64,000 nucleotides of DNA from Deltaproteobacteria bacterium (GCA_018657625.1 JABHWU010000025.1:1-64000), one strand, 5' to 3'; shown: positions 1-13,600, counted from the stretch's first letter. Made by a program: numbers and translations. The notes: generated by a model from the sequence alone, not told the origin.

Positions 1-3000
1 CTGGGTCATGGCACTGGCGGACATGGCCAGGATGGGCAGGTCTCTAAATTGCGGCTTTTTTTTGATGGTTTCGGTTGCTTCATAGCCATCCATCACCGGC
101 ATCTGGATATCCATCAGCACGATGTCATAAGGCTCTTTTTCAACCGCATCCACGGCTTGCTTGCCGTCTTCAGCGATTACAATCACAAATCCTGCCTGTT
201 CCAACATTTCCCGTGCTACCTGCTGGTTGATTTCATTATCTTCTACCAATAGAATACGTGCCCCTTGAATTGATTTTAAGGCTTCTTTATCAAACCCTTT
301 CTGGGATGAACGAGCGGTTATTTCGGCTTCATTTCCGTGCCCAAATTCAGCTGTAAAAATAAAAGAGCTACCTTTTCCCGGTTCGCTTTCCACCCAGATT
401 TTCCCATTCATCATTTCCACCAACCGTTTACTGATGGTTAACCCTAAACCAGTGCCACCAAATTTTCGGGTCGTAGAAGAATCGGCTTGAGAAAAGGATT
501 TGAATAGCTTACCGATTTGTTTCTTGGTTAATCCGATGCCGGTATCTTTAACCGCGAATTGAAGTATGAATTTCTCTGCTGTTTCTTCGACCAATTTTGT
601 TTCGATGGTCACTGCCCCTTTAGCAGTAAATTTTACAGCGTTGTTGGAAAGGTTGATCAGGATTTGTCCTAACCTGAGAGAATCCCCTTTTAAAAACCGA
701 GGAATTTCAGGTGGTGTCTGGAATTTCAGGGATAATCCTATTTTCTCAGCTTTGATTGAAATTAAGGTGGATACATTGTCTAAAACATCATCGAGATGGA
801 AATCGGCAGCTTCCATGTCCATCTTACCAGCTTCAATCTTAGAAAAATCCAGGATGTCATTGATCAGTCCTAACAGGGATGTTGCTGAACGATGGGTTTT
901 CTTCAAATAGTCTTGCTGCTTTTCTGTCAGATCTGTTTGCAAAGCTAAATGGGTCATCCCCATTATGGCATTCATGGGGGTTCGGATTTCGTGACTCATA
1001 TTAGCCAGGAATTCACTTTTTGATTTGGTAGCGGCTTCAGCTGCCTCCATTGCTTCCTGAGTTTTTGCGTGCAGTCTAGCTTTTTCAATCGCCATGCCCA
1101 AATTCGCGGTCAATGTACTAACGACACGTACATCTTCTGGTGTGTAACGGTTTTTTTCCGGATGTTGGATTGATAAAACACCGATTGGAGTGTCACCTGC
1201 CAGAATAGGAACGCCCAGAAACGATTCCTCACTTCCGCTTGTATTTGTTGCTCCATGTTCAATACCTTCCTCCACTGTATTGATAATCAAGGGAGTTAAT
1301 CTTTTTAGGACAATAGATGTTAACCCTTGTCCGTATTTAAGGGGTTCTCTTTCTGTTCGTTTACCTTCCAGTATATAATAGGGGAAATGAATTAAACCTT
1401 CTTCTTTATCATATAACGCTATAAAAAGCGTAAAAGGATCAAAAAACTTATAAAGCTCATCTCCAGCAAAATTTATTAATTTGTTAAGATCTAGTTCTCC
1501 AGTTAACCCCTGTCCTATTTTATTAATAATTTCCAGTTCTGCATTTCCTTTTTGGGTCTCTTCAAGCAGTATTCTCGTTTTTTCCTCTGCCAGTTTTCTC
1601 TCTGTAATATCCAAATGAACCCCTGTCATAAGTGTTGCTATACTATCATCATTTTGTCCTACAACCTGACCTTTTGATTGAATCCATTTCCAGGAACCAT
1701 TTTTTGCTTTAAATCTAAATTCTGCTTGATAAATATCATTTCGCCCGGAAAAATGATCTTCAAGAGATTTGTTAACAATTTCCTTATCATCAGGGTGAAG
1801 TAGTAAGTCAAATACATCTTGTTTAGGTGTAAAGTCATCGGGACTGTAACCCAATTGTCTGAACCATTGATCACCATAATACAGAGCTTCATTTGTAATT
1901 GGATTCATCTTCCATATACCAGTGTTTGATGCTTCTAAAGCGATGTTTAATGTCTGTTGTAAATTTAGTAACTCTGATTCTGCTTTTTTCCGTTCTGTGA
2001 TATCTAAATGAGCCCCTGTTAATTGTGTTGGGTGGCCATCAGCACCCCGTTCTACCGCTTGCCCTTTGGAAAAGATCCATTTCCATGACCCATCTTTTGC
2101 TCTAAACCTAAATTCAGCCTCATAAGTTTTAGTCAATCCTTTTTCATGATTTTCTATTGCCTTATAAGCTGAATCTTTATCATCAGGATGTATCAGCATT
2201 CCAAACACATCTTGTCCTTCTTCAAAATCGTCTCGAGTATAACCCACTTGTTTAAACCATTGCTCACTCTGGTAAATGTTTTTAGAACCACCAGGTGTCA
2301 AATCGTATGTCCATATGCCGGTATTTGATGCTTCTAATGCTATATTTAAGGTTTGTTCAATATTATGTAATTCTTTATACAGATTTGCTCGTTCTTGTAT
2401 GACTCTGCCCAACCGTCGGTTCCATACAATAAATACAGTTATGACCAACAGCAAGCTAACACAAATTGGGACAACCCAAATGAGAATCGCCTTCAAATCC
2501 AGTCCAAATTTCACCTCAATTGGAGACATCCAGGTATTTTTGAATAATTTCTTTTCCTGATCGCTGATATCAGAAATTGCTTTGTTTAAAATATCAATCA
2601 TTTCAGGCCAGTCTTTCCGAACACCGACAGCAAGATCATATTTATATTCCGTTGGTGCGGAAACCTTAATGTTTTCAAATCCGAATTGTGTTACTGCATT
2701 GGAAACGACTAATAAACTACCAATATACGCATCTATATTTCCTTTATTTAGCTGCTCTAACCCTTCCTTTGACGTTGAAAACCTCACTAGATCAAGTTCC
2801 GGGTAATCATTTGTCAAAGCATCGTCAATGTAGTAATCCTTAACCACGCCAACTCTTTTACCATCAAGGTCAGCTAGACTCTCAACAAAAGTTCGATCTT
2901 TGTGTATCGCGATTATGGTTGGAAGAGAAAAGTACGGATTGGTAAAATTCAAGTACACCTCTCTACTCTCGGTAGGATTGACTCCAGGTAAAATGTCGAT

Positions 3001-6000
3001 TTCTCTTGCCTTAACTTTTTCTATAACCTGAGACCAATTAAGATCCGGAACAGTACTCAACTCAAGTTGCAGTCTTTCTGCCAATGCATTTATATAGCTG
3101 GAACTAATCCCACCGTATTTTCCATTTTCATCGATAAATTCAAAAGGTGCCCAGGAAGGGTCGATACCAAGCCGTATATCTTGATGTTTCTTTAACCAGG
3201 ATTTTTCACCTTTGGTCAATTCGATTAATATTTTTCGACCTGAATTTACACTGAACCATTTTTCAGATAAGTAGGACATCTCCGCATGCGAAACAACATT
3301 TAATGCTTTTTCCAGAATGTTCTTCAAAATAGGTTTGGATTTTATTACTCCAATTTGAAAATAGGATTCTTTACCGATTTCAACAAAAGCTGCTGTTTTC
3401 AACCCTTTTATGCGATTCTTCTTGATGAGGTAAGCTGCAACAGCATGATTACCTACATAAGCATTTGCGTTACCTGTAACTACTGATTTTAAGGCATTGA
3501 TTGTATTATCAACAGTTATTAATTTAATATTGGTATAGTTTTCCTTCAGGTATGATTCTGCATTGTAGCCTTTTTCAACCGCTATAGTTTTCCCTTTTAT
3601 ATCCTCTAAGGATTGTATCTTACTTTCCAAAGTAGTAATAATCACAGATTCCTTTTTACTAACTGGGCTTGTATAGTCGAGGAATTGTTTTCTTTCATCT
3701 GTAACAGTTAAACCTGGTGAAAGATCCAGTTCTTTTTGCTTTAATTGATTTTCCAAAACGGGCCAGGTATTATAAACCGGTTCCAGTTTAAGTTTTGTTT
3801 TTTTTGCCAGTAACCGTAGAATATCAACATGAAAACCTTTATATACACCGTTTTCCTTAAACTCATAGGGTGGCCAGTCTGTTGTAGCTGCAACTTTAAT
3901 AACTGGATTAGTAGAGACCCAGTTTTTCTCTTCAGGGGTGAGAATTAACTCCGGTTCTATTGAAGTTGTGTCAATAGAAATATAAGCACTTAAAATATCA
4001 CGTTGTTCTTTAGATGTGATCGAATCTAAACCTTTTTGCATTATATTACGAAGAATCTTTCGGTCATGTGGCACTCCCATACTGATTTCCAATGGATTCT
4101 TATCAAAATAAGCTGCTACTTTGAGGTTCGAGATAACATGTTTGGTGATCAGGTACGAGGTTACAGCTTGTGTACCCATGTATGCATCAGCTTTACCTGA
4201 TATTACTGCTTTTAGCGCCTTAAGAGTGGACCCAACAACCAGAAGATTGATTTTTGGATGTTTAGAGCGCAGCATTTCTTCGGTATAATAACCTTGCTCC
4301 ACAGCTATTGTCCTTCCTGTCAGGTCACTCAGATTATGGATATCGGTATTATTTTTTTGTGTAATAAAAACATCATTGGAAGTAACAAAAGGTTTAGTAA
4401 AGTATAGAAACTTATCTCGTTTTGGTGTTTGAATAAGTCCCGGTGCAAGATCCAGTTCACCGGTTTTAACACGAGATAAAAGATTGTCCCAACTATCCTC
4501 CACTAATTCAAGTTCGAGTTCAACTCGGGATGCAGCTAATTTTAATATATCATAAGTGATGCCTTCACGCTTACCGGAAGCGTTATTATATTCAAAAGGT
4601 GGCCAGTTAGTTGCTGCAACTTTAATAACAGGGTGGTTCTCAATCCAGGTACGCTCTTTTGTTGTTAGATCAATTTCCTTAGAATCATCAATTGAGAGCC
4701 ACTGGTTGCGCAGATCAACCAGTTCTTGATGACTAATACGTTTCAATCCCTTGTTCAAAATAGTAGCTAATAGTGGTTTGGATTTATGAACTCCGACACG
4801 AAAGGTACCGCCCTCCCCTACATAACGTGCAGCAATTTTAAGGTTTTTAACCGGGGAGGATTTTTGTGTTTTATAATAACGAATCAATCCTGCAATGAGT
4901 GCATCTACTTTACCTTTACTTACTAGCTTCATGGATTCGGAAACACTATTTACCGGTATCAGTTCACCTTTATCACCAATAATGTTTTGCAAACTTTCGT
5001 TGATAGCTCCCCCTTTGATGACAGCAACTTTTTTGCCGCTCAAATCGGTCCATTCGAGTATATCGTTATAATCTTGCCTAACTACAGCTAATAAGGGGAC
5101 AAATGCGTACGGTTCAGTGAAGTTGATATTTTTCTCACGTTCGGGAGTTCTGGACATATTCATTCCAACGGCGATATCACCGGACATTACAGATTTTACA
5201 GCATCGCTCCATTTTGACTTGAATACAGGCACAAACTCCAAACCGGTATTATTGGACAAAAGAGAGAGAAAATCAGGGTTAAGTCCTGTATAAGACCCAT
5301 CTTTTTCCACAATATTTATCAGTGGTAAGCTTGTGACAGCAACAGTCACTGCCGGATTGTTTCTTATCCAGGATTCTTCTTCAGGTGTAAACTTTTTGGA
5401 TAGGAGTAGTTTTTCATAGTACCGATTAATAGGATCAGGTAACCAACGTTGTTCCAGTTCGGCCAGTTGCGTTATTGGAAGGTTTTGAAATCCTTTGTTT
5501 ATAAGTGGGAGTAAATCTTTTCGGTTTTTGCGCACTGTTGCAACAACATGGTTGGAAAAGGATATCTGCTCGCTTTTTATTAGTAGTCCGCGGATTCCAT
5601 AAGAAGCTAAATCGGCTTCGATTTTGACATTTTCGTTAAGGATAGCATTAATCTCACCTCGTAGTAGTGCTAAGATTAAGGATCTCCCATTGGGATAACT
5701 GACCGCTTGAATATTTTTATAATTATCTGTAAGAAACTGAAATTGATATGTACCTTCTATTGCCCCAATTATTTCCCCAGAAAACTTTCCAATAGAAGCT
5801 TTCGCTTCTTTATTATTAGAGAAATACAATGATGTTTTGATTTCATGGATGGGTTGGGAAAAAGCCATCCACTGTGCTCTCTGTTTATTAATGAATAGTC
5901 CAGAATGAATGTCTGCACTGCCTTCATGTAGCGCTTGAATTGATCCTGGTAAATCATTAACCAAAAATTCTATAGGTACACCGGTCTGCTTACTCCACAT

Positions 6001-6207
6001 TCGCCACATTTCCACAAATAACCCTGTGGGTTTCCCAATAGGAGAAATGACTGTGAATGGAGAGTATGTTCGGGCAATTGATATAACCAGGGGTTTTCCT
6101 GCACTTTGCCCTGCGAAGGCACCACTATGGGTACAGAGTAAAATAAGGCAGAAGTACCCTAAAGTATAAATGAATTTATGAATCCGTATACAATTATTTC
6201 GTTTCAT
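1..6207 (-). CDS. Giant hybrid histidine kinase with five tandem periplasmic SBP_bac_3 domains (3' end outside window)
   Basis: Reading the minus strand from the ATG at 6207 gives 2069 codons open to base 1, so the C-terminus lies beyond the window. A signal/anchor segment (about residues 8-30) is followed by five family 3 solute-binding domains starting near 35, 276, 519, 759 and 1002. Repeats 2-5 open with a W[IVL]xxxxxI-type motif, and repeats 3-5 have WPPFE or a close variant. Then come one membrane span (about 1240-1262), two nearly identical PAS_3 domains (about 1286-1530), a GAF domain (about 1549-1700), HisKA with H1739 in [11 protein letters not shown], a HATPase with DTGIGL and GGTGLGL, and a receiver with D2033 in LMDIQMP. 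By analogy with BvgS/EvgS kinases, the binding domains should sense small polar ligands in the periplasm and drive a His-Asp phosphorelay. An Hpt and the shared tail are expected off the window but not seen. The ATG at 6212 hits a stop after two codons, so 6207 is the start. Confidence 0.93.
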   Translation of the reverse strand, partial: MKRNNCIRIHKFIYTLGYFCLILLCTHSGAFAGQSAGKPLVISIARTYSPFTVISPIGKPTGLFVEMWRMWSKQTGVPIEFLVNDLPGSIQALHEGSADIHSGLFINKQRAQWMAFSQPIHEIKTSLYFSNNKEAKASIGKFSGEIIGAIEGTYQFQFLTDNYKNIQAVSYPNGRSLILALLRGEINAILNENVKIEADLASYGIRGLLIKSEQISFSNHVVATVRKNRKDLLPLINKGFQNLPITQLAELEQRWLPDPINRYYEKLLLSKKFTPEEESWIRNNPAVTVAVTSLPLINIVEKDGSYTGLNPDFLSLLSNNTGLEFVPVFKSKWSDAVKSVMSGDIAVGMNMSRTPEREKNINFTEPYAFVPLLAVVRQDYNDILEWTDLSGKKVAVIKGGAINESLQNIIGDKGELIPVNSVSESMKLVSKGKVDALIAGLIRYYKTQKSSPVKNLKIAARYVGEGGTFRVGVHKSKPLLATILNKGLKRISHQELVDLRNQWLSIDDSKEIDLTTKERTWIENHPVIKVAATNWPPFEYNNASGKREGITYDILKLAASRVELELELVEDSWDNLLSRVKTGELDLAPGLIQTPKRDKFLYFTKPFVTSNDVFITQKNNTDIHNLSDLTGRTIAVEQGYYTEEMLRSKHPKINLLVVGSTLKALKAVISGKADAYMGTQAVTSYLITKHVISNLKVAAYFDKNPLEISMGVPHDRKILRNIMQKGLDSITSKEQRDILSAYISIDTTSIEPELILTPEEKNWVSTNPVIKVAATTDWPPYEFKENGVYKGFHVDILRLLAKKTKLKLEPVYNTWPVLENQLKQKELDLSPGLTVTDERKQFLDYTSPVSKKESVIITTLESKIQSLEDIKGKTIAVEKGYNAESYLKENYTNIKLITVDNTINALKSVVTGNANAYVGNHAVAAYLIKKNRIKGLKTAAFVEIGKESYFQIGVIKSKPILKNILEKALNVVSHAEMSYLSEKWFSVNSGRKILIELTKGEKSWLKKHQDIRLGIDPSWAPFEFIDENGKYGGISSSYINALAERLQLELSTVPDLNWSQVIEKVKAREIDILPGVNPTESREVYLNFTNPYFSLPTIIAIHKDRTFVESLADLDGKRVGVVKDYYIDDALTNDYPELDLVRFSTSKEGLEQLNKGNIDAYIGSLLVVSNAVTQFGFENIKVSAPTEYKYDLAVGVRKDWPEMIDILNKAISDISDQEKKLFKNTWMSPIEVKFGLDLKAILIWVVPICVSLLLVITVFIVWNRRLGRVIQERANLYKELHNIEQTLNIALEASNTGIWTYDLTPGGSKNIYQSEQWFKQVGYTRDDFEEGQDVFGMLIHPDDKDSAYKAIENHEKGLTKTYEAEFRFRAKDGSWKWIFSKGQAVERGADGHPTQLTGAHLDITERKKAESELLNLQQTLNIALEASNTGIWKMNPITNEALYYGDQWFRQLGYSPDDFTPKQDVFDLLLHPDDKEIVNKSLEDHFSGRNDIYQAEFRFKAKNGSWKWIQSKGQVVGQNDDSIATLMTGVHLDITERKLAEEKTRILLEETQKGNAELEIINKIGQGLTGELDLNKLINFAGDELYKFFDPFTLFIALYDKEEGLIHFPYYILEGKRTEREPLKYGQGLTSIVLKRLTPLIINTVEEGIEHGATNTSGSEESFLGVPILAGDTPIGVLSIQHPEKNRYTPEDVRVVSTLTANLGMAIEKARLHAKTQEAMEAAEAATKSKSEFLANMSHEIRTPMNAIMGMTHLALQTDLTEKQQDYLKKTHRSATSLLGLINDILDFSKIEAGKMDMEAADFHLDDVLDNVSTLISIKAEKIGLSLKFQTPPEIPRFLKGDSLRLGQILINLSNNAVKFTAKGAVTIETKLVEETAEKFILQFAVKDTGIGLTKKQIGKLFKSFSQADSSTTRKFGGTGLGLTISKRLVEMMNGKIWVESEPGKGSSFIFTAEFGHGNEAEITARSSQKGFDKEALKSIQGARILLVEDNEINQQVAREMLEQAGFVIVIAEDGKQAVDAVEKEPYDIVLMDIQMPVMDGYEATETIKKKPQFRDLPILAMSASAMTQ

Positions 6208-6363
6208 TTCATCTCTTGATAAAGGTTAAATAATTAGTGATCTGGATATTTGTTGTTTCAATGTATATTTGCATAAAATTGAAATCGATGATTTGTAATG
6301 AAACAATTATCGGTTCTGTATCTAATAAGAATATTGCAAATATCAGATAAAGTTAATGATTTC

Positions 6364-6717
6364 CTAGTTATTTATCATTGTATTTAATACATTCAAAGCT
6401 TCTTTAAACTTGTATTTTAATACATGTTTATTCAAACTTTTAAGTGAATCTGTAAAATCATCCGGCCATGAAAACTGATTAATCTCTTCTAGTTTTTCTT
6501 TACAAGGTTTTGATTTTCGTTTTTTAATTAACGGTTCTAATTCTTTTAATAATTTTTTCAATTGATCCAGTGTTCCAGCCGGTTTTTTGGCCTTGTTTAA
6601 TTCCTCTTTTTTCTGAGATTTCACAAGGATGCTTAATTCAGCCATTGGAATATCCAATTTTTCTTTGAGTTTTAGAATCGGTTCTTTAAAGCCCTTTATT
6701 TCTTTATTTTTAATCAT
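6364..6717 (-). CDS. Stand-alone copy of the post-Hpt kinase tail domain
   Basis: This 117-residue ORF matches the C-terminal ~100 residues of the neighbouring hybrid kinases: a KLKEKLDIPMAEL segment (last Hpt helix and linker), then LEPLIKKRKSKPCKE, then an FSWPDDF...YKFKEALNVL helical end. No Hpt, receiver or kinase part is present. Its ATG overlaps the stop of the upstream nucleotidyltransferase gene by 8 bases, so the two are probably translationally coupled. It may be a remnant of a hybrid kinase whose body was lost or replaced, or a functional single-domain protein; the absence of stops over 117 codons favours recent origin or retained function. The function of the tail is not known to me. 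Confidence 0.7.
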   Translation of the reverse strand: MIKNKEIKGFKEPILKLKEKLDIPMAELSILVKSQKKEELNKAKKPAGTLDQLKKLLKELEPLIKKRKSKPCKEKLEEINQFSWPDDFTDSLKSLNKHVLKYKFKEALNVLNTMINN

Positions 6718-7300
6718 TTAAGATTCCGGCATCATCAAATGCTTTTTGGAATAATTTCCAAAGATCAAGAATTTTTGCCCAGTGTCTCAAATAATCTTGG
6801 TCAAGTTGCTTCTGTTGTACTTTTATTATTCCGAGTATATCTTTCCATTGCTGGTCAGATATACAGTCTCCTTTTTTGAACCAATTTAATTTATTTAAGA
6901 TAATATCCTCAGCGCTTCCCAGGAAAAAAGTAATCTTATTTTGATCATCCAAAGTATCAATTTGCTTTCGAGAAAAAGCACAAAGGTCATAAGGTGTATT
7001 TTTTAAAATAAATACATCAACCTTCAACATAGTCTCAAGATGAATTAGATTAAAAGAAGATGAATGTTGAATGGCATCCACCACTGACTGTTCATTGATA
7101 TAGTATTTTTTTTTCAAAACTTTAATTAGACCGGGCACTTGTTTTGTTTTTAAATTAGATACTAAATCCACATCCAATGTGGCTCGCGCTATTCCATAGG
7201 CTGAACTGGCAACAGAGCCTCCAATGTAATATTGTACTCCTAAATTTTCAAAAGCCTTCACAATAGGATTAATAGCAGTGATGATATCAGATTCATTCAT
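6710..7300 (-). CDS. MNT/AbiEii-like nucleotidyltransferase
   Basis: The protein is 196 residues. Near residues 27-46 it has the Pol-beta nucleotidyltransferase signature: GGS, a short helix, then the DVD metal-binding pair (YYIGGSVASSAYG...TLDVDLV). A third acidic position is likely in KVDVFIL. Such proteins transfer a nucleotide to a protein or RNA and are common in MNT/HEPN-type and AbiEii-type toxin-antitoxin modules. It overlaps the preceding 85-residue gene by 4 bases and the following kinase-tail ORF by 8 bases, which makes a three-gene unit. No HEPN partner is visible. The fold is clear; the toxin-antitoxin role is inferred from gene pairing and size. Confidence 0.72.
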   Translation of the reverse strand: MNESDIITAINPIVKAFENLGVQYYIGGSVASSAYGIARATLDVDLVSNLKTKQVPGLIKVLKKKYYINEQSVVDAIQHSSSFNLIHLETMLKVDVFILKNTPYDLCAFSRKQIDTLDDQNKITFFLGSAEDIILNKLNWFKKGDCISDQQWKDILGIIKVQQKQLDQDYLRHWAKILDLWKLFQKAFDDAGILND

Positions 7301-7554
7301 TTCGTATTTTCTTTTAGGAATTCTTGAAGGTCTTTGGCCAGTTTCTGACCATAGTGGTTTTCAATAAAAATCAAATTTATTTCCTGATCATTCAGTTCAG
7401 GGTTCATCCGTTTAATTGCTCTACGAGCTAATTGAATCATGGTTTGGGAAAGAGATCGAACTAGCGCAATCCTTTTGGCAATGCTTGCTTCTCGAATCAA
7501 AGCTAACTGCGCTTCTTCTGCTTCAAGAGATGTATCCAGTGATTGACGTATCAT
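7297..7554 (-). CDS. Small helical partner of the nucleotidyltransferase
   Basis: This 85-residue, mostly helical protein contains SLEAEEAQLALIREAS, a middle segment RSLSQTMIQLARRAI, and an ending with NLIFIENHYGQKLAKDL. I recognise it as a family of short proteins often encoded directly upstream of nucleotidyltransferases of the type found here, usually annotated hypothetical. The 4-base overlap with the next gene indicates co-translation. By position it could be the antitoxin or a substrate-binding cofactor. It shows no DNA-binding motif I can name and no catalytic residues. Confidence 0.6.
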   Translation of the reverse strand: MIRQSLDTSLEAEEAQLALIREASIAKRIALVRSLSQTMIQLARRAIKRMNPELNDQEINLIFIENHYGQKLAKDLQEFLKENTK

Positions 7555-7603
7555 TTTCTTACCCTAAATAATTGTTCAAATAGGTCCTTGATTTTCATGA
7601 AAC

Positions 7604-10600
7604 TCAGGATGATATTTGTTTTAATAAATCCTCTAATATCTTTATTGCATCCTTAAACATGTATTTTGAAACTTGGTTATTCAATTTGGTAATTAAATCG
7701 CTGTATTTATCAGCCCATGAAAAATGATTTATTTTCTCCATCATTTCCTTGCATGGTTTGGGTTTTCGTTTTTTCAATAGCGGTTCTAGTTCAGTTAAAA
7801 GTGCTCTTAGTTGATCCGGTGTTCCATTTGGTTTTTCTCCCTTATTTGATTCATCTACTTGCTGGGCATCTGCAATGAGCTTTATACTTGGCATAGGGAC
7901 ATCTAATTTTTCTTTTAAGGTTTGGATCATATTTTTTATCTCTTCCAGCTGGTAATTTTTAACAGCTAGTTCCACTACTTCGGCCGCTTTCTGCACATCC
8001 CCTGCGCCGATATTCCCGGCCACGCCTTTAACGGTATGTGCTAATCGTTGAGCCAGCTCATTGTCTTTTTCTTTCAAGGCCTTTTGAATCTGTTCTGTGA
8101 TGTCCTGGTTATCCCGGTGGAATTTGACCAATAGGTCCCGGTAAAGTTTTTGATTGCCACCCACCCTTCTCAAACCGGTTTTCATATCAATACCTGGCAG
8201 TTTATCTGGCAGTTCAATCTTTTCCTCGTTGCCTAGTGCCTTTTGCCTAATGCCTGGATTAACTTCTCTATCACCTGGTTTAATCCATTTAAGCAGGGCC
8301 GCAAACAGCTGCTGAAGTTCTATGGGCTTGGCGACATGATCATTCATTCCAGCCGCCATAGACTCGTCTCGGTCCTGGGTCATGGCGTTGGCAGACATTG
8401 CCAGGATAGGAAGATCGTTGAACTTTGGATTCTTTCTGATGGCTTTGGTGGCTTCATAACCATCCATAATCGGCATTTGAATATCCATTAGTACCAAATC
8501 ATACGTTTTTTTCTGAACCGCAACGATGCCTTGCCTTCCGTCTTCAGCAATATCAATCACAAAACCAGCTTTTTCTAATATTTCCTGCGCTACCTGCTGG
8601 TTGATTTCATTGTCTTCTACTAATAGAATTCGTGCGCCTTGGATTGATTTTAATCTTTCCTGATCAAAGCCTTTCTGTGATGATCGCACCTTTAATTTCG
8701 CTTCATTCCCATGCCCAAATTCAGCGGTAAAAATAAAAGAGCTACCTTGATCCGGTTCGCTCTCTACCCAGATTTTCCCGTTCATCAATTCCACCAGGCG
8801 TTTACTGATGGTTAACCCTAAACCCGTTCCACCAAATTTTCGGGTCGTGGATGAATCAGCTTGAGAAAAAGATTTGAACAACTTTCCGATTTGCTCTTTA
8901 GTCAATCCGATACCAGTATCTTTTACAGCAAATTGGAGAGTGTACTTCTCAGGTGATTCCTCGATCAAGCTCGTTTCGATGGTCACTGAGCCTTTGGCCG
9001 TAAATTTCACAGCATTATTAGCTAAATTGATCAAAATTTGTCCTAATCTGAGAGAATCTCCAATTAGAAATCTGGGAATTGAATCAGATGTTTGGAATAT
9101 TAAATCAAGACCTTGTTCCTCTGCTTTGATTGTGATTAATGTGGAGACATTATTTAGTACATCATCGAGGTGAAAATCGACGGATTCCATATCCATCTTG
9201 CCGGCTTCGATTTTGGAGAAATCCAGAATATCATTAATTAATCCCAACAAAGATGTGGCTGAATTATAGGTCTTCTTTAAATAATCTTCTTGTTTGGGAG
9301 TCAGATCGGTTTCCAGCGCCAGGTGAGTCATGCCCATTATCGCATTCATCGGAGTTCGGATTTCGTGACTCATATTGGCCAGAAAATCACTTTTAGCTTT
9401 GGTGGCTGCTTCTGCATCTTGTTTGGCAATTTGAAGTTCCTTTTCAATTTCTTTTTGATGGGTAATATCTGTCGCTAAACCACACAAACCATAAACAGTT
9501 CCTTGTTGATCAAACAAAGGAAACTTTTCAGTCAAATGAATTCTAAAGGAATCATCCTGATGAGGAATCGTCATTTCAAAGGTTTCCGGGCGTTTATTTC
9601 TCATTATGCGTGCGTCAATTGCCATGATTTCTTCAGCAACGTCTTTTGAAAACAGATCCAAATCTGTTTTGCCAATCACTGCTTCCCTTTTTATCCCAAA
9701 AGATTCTTCAAAAAACGAATTCACTAACACATGCTGACCCTCAGTATCTTTTATAAAAACCAGACTATGAACACCGTCGATAATAGTCTGTAATCTATCT
9801 CCTGCTTCCTTAATTGTTTTTTCTGCTTTTTTTCGCTCTGTGATATCCAGATGAACACCAACAAATCTGTCTGCTTCTCCGATCCCGTTTCTTTGAATAA
9901 CTTTCCCTTTTGCTAAAATCCACTTCCAACTGCCATCTTTGGCTTTTAAACGAAATTCGGACTCATAAATGTCTGAATTACCAATTGAAAGATCTTGTAA
10001 TTTCTCACTAACTCCTTTTTTGTCATCAGGGTGAAGCAAATGATCAAATGGATCTACATCACTATCAAATTCTTCCCGTTGATACCCTAATTGCTTATAC
10101 CATTGCTCATTATTATATACCTCACCACTAATTAAACTCCCATCCCATAATCCTGTATTTGAAACTTCAAGTGCCAAATCCAATCTCTTGCGATTCGTTT
10201 CAAGCTCCTGCTCCATTTGTTTCCGTTTTGAGATATCCGAAGTAATGCCAATTATTCGCTCGGTTTCACCAGAAGCAGTTCTTTCAACAATCTTTCCAAT
10301 GGCGAGGATCCACTTATATGAACCATCTGCCGTCTTCACTCTCATTTCCTCTTGATAGGCTCCACTTTTACCTTCATCGTAATTAGCCAGGCCTTTTTCG
10401 ACTGCTTCTCTATCATCAGGGTGCAAAATTTCTGCAAATGGGTCGTTGTTGCCAGTAAACCTTCCTGGTTCATACCCCAATTGCCTGTGCCATTGATCGT
10501 TCAGGTAAAGTTCTTTCTTGATTGGCTTCAAATCCCACAAGCCAGTATTGGAAGCCTCCAGCGCCAAATCCAGTCTTTGCTGACTTTCGTTCAGCTCGGC

Positions 10601-13600
10601 TTCCATTTTTTTACGCACGGAAATATTTTCTTTAACAGCCACATAGTGTGTAATAATATTGTCATTACCGATGATAGGTGATATGGCAGCTTGTTCCCAG
10701 TAAATTTCTCCATTCTTTTTTTTGTTACAGAATTCACCCTGCCAGGCTTCTCCAGAGGCTAGCATATCCCACATATTCTTATAAAAGCTTTTTGGCTGTA
10801 TACCCGAGTTGAGAATCCTTGGATTTTTCCCAAGGGCTTCTTTTTGAGAATAACCCGTCACTTCCGTAAATTTGGGATTAACATATTCAATTTCACCATT
10901 CGGTTTTGTAATCACTACTGAAACCGGACTCTGTTCCACTGCCTGGGATAATTTCCTGAGTTCACTTTCATTATGTTTTCTTTGTGTAATATCTTCCTGG
11001 ATAGATACAAAATGAGTAATTTCATTTTCGGTATTGGTAATCGGAGAGATCACTACCGAATCCCAATGACAATTACCATTCTTGTCTTTATTAAAAATTT
11101 CACCTCTCCAATCATTTCCTGCTAAAATGGTTGACCACATTTCTTTAAAAAAAGAATCAGGATGAAAACCGGAATTCATGATATTCGGTTTTCTCCCAGA
11201 AACTTCCTCTTTGGAAAATTTTGTAATCACTTCAAATTTTGGATTTACATATTCAATCGAACCATTTTTATCTGTGATAACAATCATGACCGGACTTTCT
11301 TCGATAGCAAAAAATAACTTTCTAAGTTCGGTTTCGGTTTTTTTACGTTCTTTGATTTCAACGGATAACTCAGATGTTCGTTCCCTAACTTTATCTTCAA
11401 GCTCATTACGAGACTCAATAAGTATTTCATTGGCTTTCCTTCCAAACCAGAGGCTAATGGCAGTTAGCAATATCATTAATATAAATGTGATCCCTAAAAC
11501 CGTTATAAATATTGACCGTGTGGCATAATAAGGAGACAGCGCTTCTTTCTCATCAATTTCTGTCGCAAAACCAAAACCCAGGTTTTTGTCCCAAATCCAA
11601 ACACCAAGCACCCTGATACCCCGATAGTCACGATATCCATGTGTGTTTATGCCGCTATTCCCTGAAGTCGCTTTTTTTGCCATCAAAGTAAGTGATTGTC
11701 GATCTTTTGTCAGATTAGCCTTGAAGCCTTCTGTTAAATCCCCACCTGGGTTATTAAGCACAATATTTAACATTGAGTTCGCTTTAAGGTCCAGCAATCC
11801 TATTTCTCTTAGCTGATCTTCAAATCTACTATTGGAAATCAGCTTGCCAGTTTTATCAAAAGCATAGGTTTCTCCGGAGACGCCTATTTTCCCGACTTGA
11901 ACCAGGCGATTGAATTCTTTAGTCGGGTCCATTCTTAGGGTTAATACCGCCATGACATTACCTTGCTTATCTTTAATCGGTGCCGCAAAAAACATCGTGG
12001 GTGGATTGATACTTGATTCAACCTCTTCTGATCCTAGTTTTACATCGGATTCCAAAGGAGGAATAAAAGTCGTATATCCTTCAAAGGCTTTCTGAATAAA
12101 TACCGGTCGTTGATCAACGATCAGATTGGTTTTTCCAATATTGGTGTCTCGCATCGAACCAATGTTGATAAAGTCTTTAGATATAATAAAGAAGCCTAAA
12201 TCTCCTTGTGTGTCCCTTAGCTTATCGAAATGTTGCCGAATATGAGATAGTGTCTGGCTTTTGAGTAGGTCAGGTTTTATGCGGGTTACATCCAGATGTT
12301 TGGCTGTCAACTCCTGAAGTTTTGGATCTTGAGCAAGTCTTTGAACGACCGCTTTCTGGCTTTCGACCCAAACCAATAAGGACTCATGAGCAGAAGTAAC
12401 CACTCCCCTTAATGACTCCCCAGCATTTTTCCGACTCTGTTCTTCAATGCTTTTCAAAGCTGTTAAAGCAAAGATGCTGATCAGGATTAGAAATATTCCC
12501 ATTAATATCGGTGCTACCCATATCACCTTATTGGATTGAATCAGGGAGACAAAAGCATTACCAAAATAGTGTTGAATGAGAAAGTATAGTATTCCAATAA
12601 CACCGGAAACTATCACTAAAAATATTAATCCCTGCCAAAGGATTTTTTGGACCGAAAATGTTTCAACAGGGACCAGCTGGTCCGTAGGTGGCGCAACAAC
12701 GGAAGATTTAATCCAGCGATTTGAGATTTCCTGTTTCTCATCCTGGCTAACAGAGTGAATCGCCTTGTTAAGTATTGATACCAATAATGGATTCCCTTTT
12801 TTAACACCAATTTTAATTTTAAATCGTTCATTGTCATCAATACCAGAGCGACCGACGATTTGTAATCCTGATAAAAAGTTTTCCTGAATCGTGTGATTAA
12901 CAACAACACCGCTTCCAATAAAGGCATCTGCCTTATTTCGCAAAACTAATTGCAGTCCCTCTAAAAATCCATCAGCTGGAACAACGTCTATCTCAGGATA
13001 ATCTTCTTTGACTTTATTAACATAATAGTAACCATCAACCATGGTTAGTTTTTTAGCTTTTAAATCGCCGACACCACTAAGTTCTGTTTCACCAGCCCTG
13101 GTGACAATAACGGTAGGATTAACCATGTAGTGATCGGTAAAATCCGTATACTTGCGTCGCTCCGGAGTATCACCCATAGCAGGCAACAGATCGATTTCTT
13201 TATTGCGTAGTTTATCCAGCAGCTGCGTCCAACTAAAACCGTTGACAAATGTTAACTCCAATCCGGTTTTTTCAGCCAATAATTTCAGATAATCGATAGA
13301 GTACCCTTTGGCTTCCCCATCAATATTGAAATCAAATGGTGCCCAGTCATTTTCATTACCAACAATCAATGTTTGCTTTTTTCCAATCCAGGCTTTTTCC
13401 TCGTTTGATAAAACTAAACCTGGTTCCAGGTTTTTTTGACGCCCCAACCATTTATCATTCAAAGCTTGCTTTTCTTCGGGAGTAATAGACGCCATGGCCT
13501 TGACCAGCATTGATTGTAATTCCGGCCAATCATTTCGCACAGCGATATTCAGGTTTTCAGTTTCCGGGTTACCGGAATTAAATTCCCCGCTGATTTGCAG

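Noticed and set aside
6710-7554. Firm call of a toxin-antitoxin system
   Set aside because: The nucleotidyltransferase motif is clear, but the partner is not a recognised antitoxin or HEPN protein, so the role stays a hypothesis.
8243-8491. Plus-strand ORF antisense to a receiver domain, echoed at 17831-18013 and 49-252
   Set aside because: These read the complement of near-identical receiver codons; the repeated protein-like look comes from conservation of the kinases on the other strand.
12625-12927. 100-residue minus-strand ORF inside the giant kinase gene
   Set aside because: It overlaps the SBP2/membrane region of the kinase in another frame and has no ribosome-binding site or recognisable domain.
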